From positions 1-64,000 of the IMG/VR virus record IMGVR_UViG_3300033996_001256: a stretch of DNA of 64,000 nucleotides; one strand, given 5' to 3'. The notes beneath the pieces were generated by a model that saw only the letters and a list, made by a program, of their open reading frames with translations, made no database searches and was not told the DNA's origin. Source of the stretch: a virus. Of the stretch, positions 62,645 through 64,000 are shown one piece after another (the stretch's first letter is position 1; each line of letters begins with the position of its first letter). A program made the position numbers and the translations under genes.

Positions 62645-63853
62645 ATGAAAGAAAAATTTTTACCATGGTTTTTATTATTTTGTGCTCTTGGTCTATCAGG
62701 AACCGCGGCTTATTATAGTGTTGTGGGGTTATCTGTGGTGTTTGTTGGTGTTGCGTTACCTGTAATCATTATGGGATCGTTTCTTGAGGTATCTAAGATT
62801 GCCATAGCAACATACTTACACGATAAATGGAAAGAAACATACGGAGTATTAAAAGTATACCTTACAATTGCTCTTGTGACGTTATCGTTAATTACTTCAC
62901 TTGGGATCTACGGTTTATTAAGCACTGGGTTTCAGGGGAATATTGCAAAACTTGAGATTAATCAGAAAGAGATTGCAAACGTAGAAGTAAAGAAGACAAG
63001 ATTTGTGGAGATAAAAGATGAGTTACAAAAAGAAAAAGACGTTTTAGATAAAGACATTTCAAAGTTAAGAGATGGGTTATCTACTAATACCACAACACAA
63101 ACCGTTGATAGAACTACGGGTCAATTAATTACAAGGGCAAATAATGCTAACCGTAAGTCATTTGAGGATCAATTAAAAATGACAACAGAAAATAGAGATA
63201 AAGTATCTACTCGTATTGATGCAATGAATGATAGTATCACTAGATTGGATATTGAAATACTTGATATGGAATCTGCGGAGTTGGAAGGTAGTGAATTAGG
63301 ATCCATTAAATACATCAGTGAGCTTTCGGGATGGGATGTTAAGAAGGTGGCAAACCTTTTTATATTACTTTTAATCTTTGTGTTTGATCCCTTAGCAATA
63401 ACTTTGGTTATTGCAACCAATCAAGCGTTTAAAAATAATAAGAAAAAAAATAATACCCCCCAAGTTACCCCCCAAGTTACCCCTCAAGTTGAACCGATAA
63501 TAATTGAAAAAATTGTTGAGGTTCCTGTTGAGGTAATTAAGGAAGTTGAAAAGATTGTTGAGGTACCTGTTGAGGTAATTAAGGAAGTTGAAAAGATTGT
63601 TGAGGTACCTGTTGAGGTTATTAAAGAAGTTGAAAAGATTGTTGAAGTGGAAAAAATAGTTGAGGCACCTATAGTACAAAGAGAACCTTTAATTATTAGT
63701 GTTGATAAAAGTTGGGAACATTTATCTGATGATGATTTATTTGAAGATGGTGAATATTACATGAGAAGTAATGGGACAGGTGATGAGTCAACAACTACGA
63801 CAACAACTAATGATGGTGTTAAGAGACTAGTTTATAAAAAGAATGATGAATGA
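62645..63853 (+). CDS. Multi-pass membrane/coiled-coil protein with EVPVE repeats
   Basis: A 402-residue protein. Three N-terminal membrane segments (about 5-24, 28-50 and 73-95), a long charged coiled coil (about 100-215), a fourth membrane segment (about 238-258, FILLLIFVFDPLAITLVI) and then a soluble C-terminal region. That region contains TPQV repeats and three 14-residue repeats (IVEVPVEVIKEVEK). The coiled coil would lie in one compartment and the repeats in the other or the same one, depending on topology. A Thr-rich stretch comes near the end. No function recognised; a role at the host membrane is likely. Confidence 0.6.
   Translation: MKEKFLPWFLLFCALGLSGTAAYYSVVGLSVVFVGVALPVIIMGSFLEVSKIAIATYLHDKWKETYGVLKVYLTIALVTLSLITSLGIYGLLSTGFQGNIAKLEINQKEIANVEVKKTRFVEIKDELQKEKDVLDKDISKLRDGLSTNTTTQTVDRTTGQLITRANNANRKSFEDQLKMTTENRDKVSTRIDAMNDSITRLDIEILDMESAELEGSELGSIKYISELSGWDVKKVANLFILLLIFVFDPLAITLVIATNQAFKNNKKKNNTPQVTPQVTPQVEPIIIEKIVEVPVEVIKEVEKIVEVPVEVIKEVEKIVEVPVEVIKEVEKIVEVEKIVEAPIVQREPLIISVDKSWEHLSDDDLFEDGEYYMRSNGTGDESTTTTTTNDGVKRLVYKKNDE
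63512..63637 (+). repeat. Three 42-bp tandem repeats
   Basis: Units at 63512-63553, 63554-63595 and 63596-63637, nearly identical, each coding IVEVPVEVIKEVEK. A shorter partial unit follows. They lie within the membrane/coiled-coil gene. Confidence 0.85.
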
Positions 63854-64000
63854 GGATGATATCATAAAATTTGGGGACTTCAATTACGAAGGTGAGGAAA
63901 AAGTAAAAACTCAAATAATTTTATCTCACACTTCAAGAGTTGCGGTGGACTATATTAATGGTCTAAAGTATCGTTATGGGAAAAAATATAACAAAGTACC
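63843..64000 (+). CDS. Start of an unknown gene (3' end cut by window)
   Basis: ATG 63843 (or 63846) opens a frame that runs off the window: MMNEDDIIKFGDFNYEGEEK and on, 52 codons visible. It overlaps the end of the membrane/coiled-coil gene by 11 bases, so the two are likely translated together. Too little is visible for a family call. Confidence 0.5.
   Translation, partial: MMNEDDIIKFGDFNYEGEEKVKTQIILSHTSRVAVDYINGLKYRYGKKYNKV

Overview
The window is a 64 kb piece of a large, AT-rich, contractile-tailed (T4-like, myovirus) phage genome, most likely infecting a Bacteroidota host. The T4-like assignment rests on recognisable counterparts of baseplate proteins gp26, gp53, gp25 and gp6, together with gp32, UvsX, a FEN-type 5' nuclease, gp41, gp61, gp46/gp47 and NrdA/NrdB. 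The host assignment is inference from three signs: SprB-type adhesin repeats in the tail fibres, a phage sigma factor very like the Bacteroidota primary sigma (NLRFV..VAKQYQNQGL), and TTG-N19/20-TATATTTG promoter-like sequences. Stops TAA, TAG and TGA are all used, so the code is standard. No tRNA, CRISPR array, intron, transposase or integrase was seen.

Layout. 1-16050: first tail/baseplate block (gp26-like, a gp51-like overlapping frame, a probable tape measure, a 1667-aa baseplate protein with an OmpA-like insert, gp53-like, a 2302-aa hub-like protein, two small genes). 16101-24699: replication, recombination and nucleotide block (SSB, small protein, UvsX, FEN, unknown, helicase, NrdB, NrdA) bounded by terminators. 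24700-49444: second tail block (gp25, gp6, an 1824-aa protein with an internal membrane-like segment, several wedge/fibre proteins, a 1413-aa adhesin with SprB-like repeats, Pro/Thr linker and leucine-rich C-terminus, a glycosyltransferase-like gene, two more fibre-like proteins). 49495-52556: a RuvC-like nuclease followed by two fibre genes on the opposite strand. 52643-61664: second replication/repair and regulation block (primase, PD-(D/E)XK nuclease, small genes, gp47, coiled-coil and membrane proteins, gp46, a full-length sigma factor, a zinc-ribbon protein). 61670-64000: a small protein with a strong Bacteroidota-like promoter, a probable structured small RNA with its own terminator, a reverse-strand gene with a capsid-targeting-like N-terminus, a membrane/coiled-coil protein with 42-bp repeats, and the start of one more gene.

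How it fits together. The replication genes would form a T4-style replisome and recombination set, with the RNR supplying dNTPs. The tail blocks would build a baseplate of unusually large proteins with Bacteroidota-like adhesin tips. A TATTTAT motif lies in the short spacers before mainly structural genes, on the coding strand in both orientations. I take it as a candidate late promoter element, and the phage sigma factor is the obvious candidate to read it. The most notable leads are the glycosyltransferase placed among Pro/Thr-rich fibres, the membrane-like segment inside a baseplate protein, the structured small RNA at about 62037-62177, and the possible frameshift in the gp26/gp51 pair.
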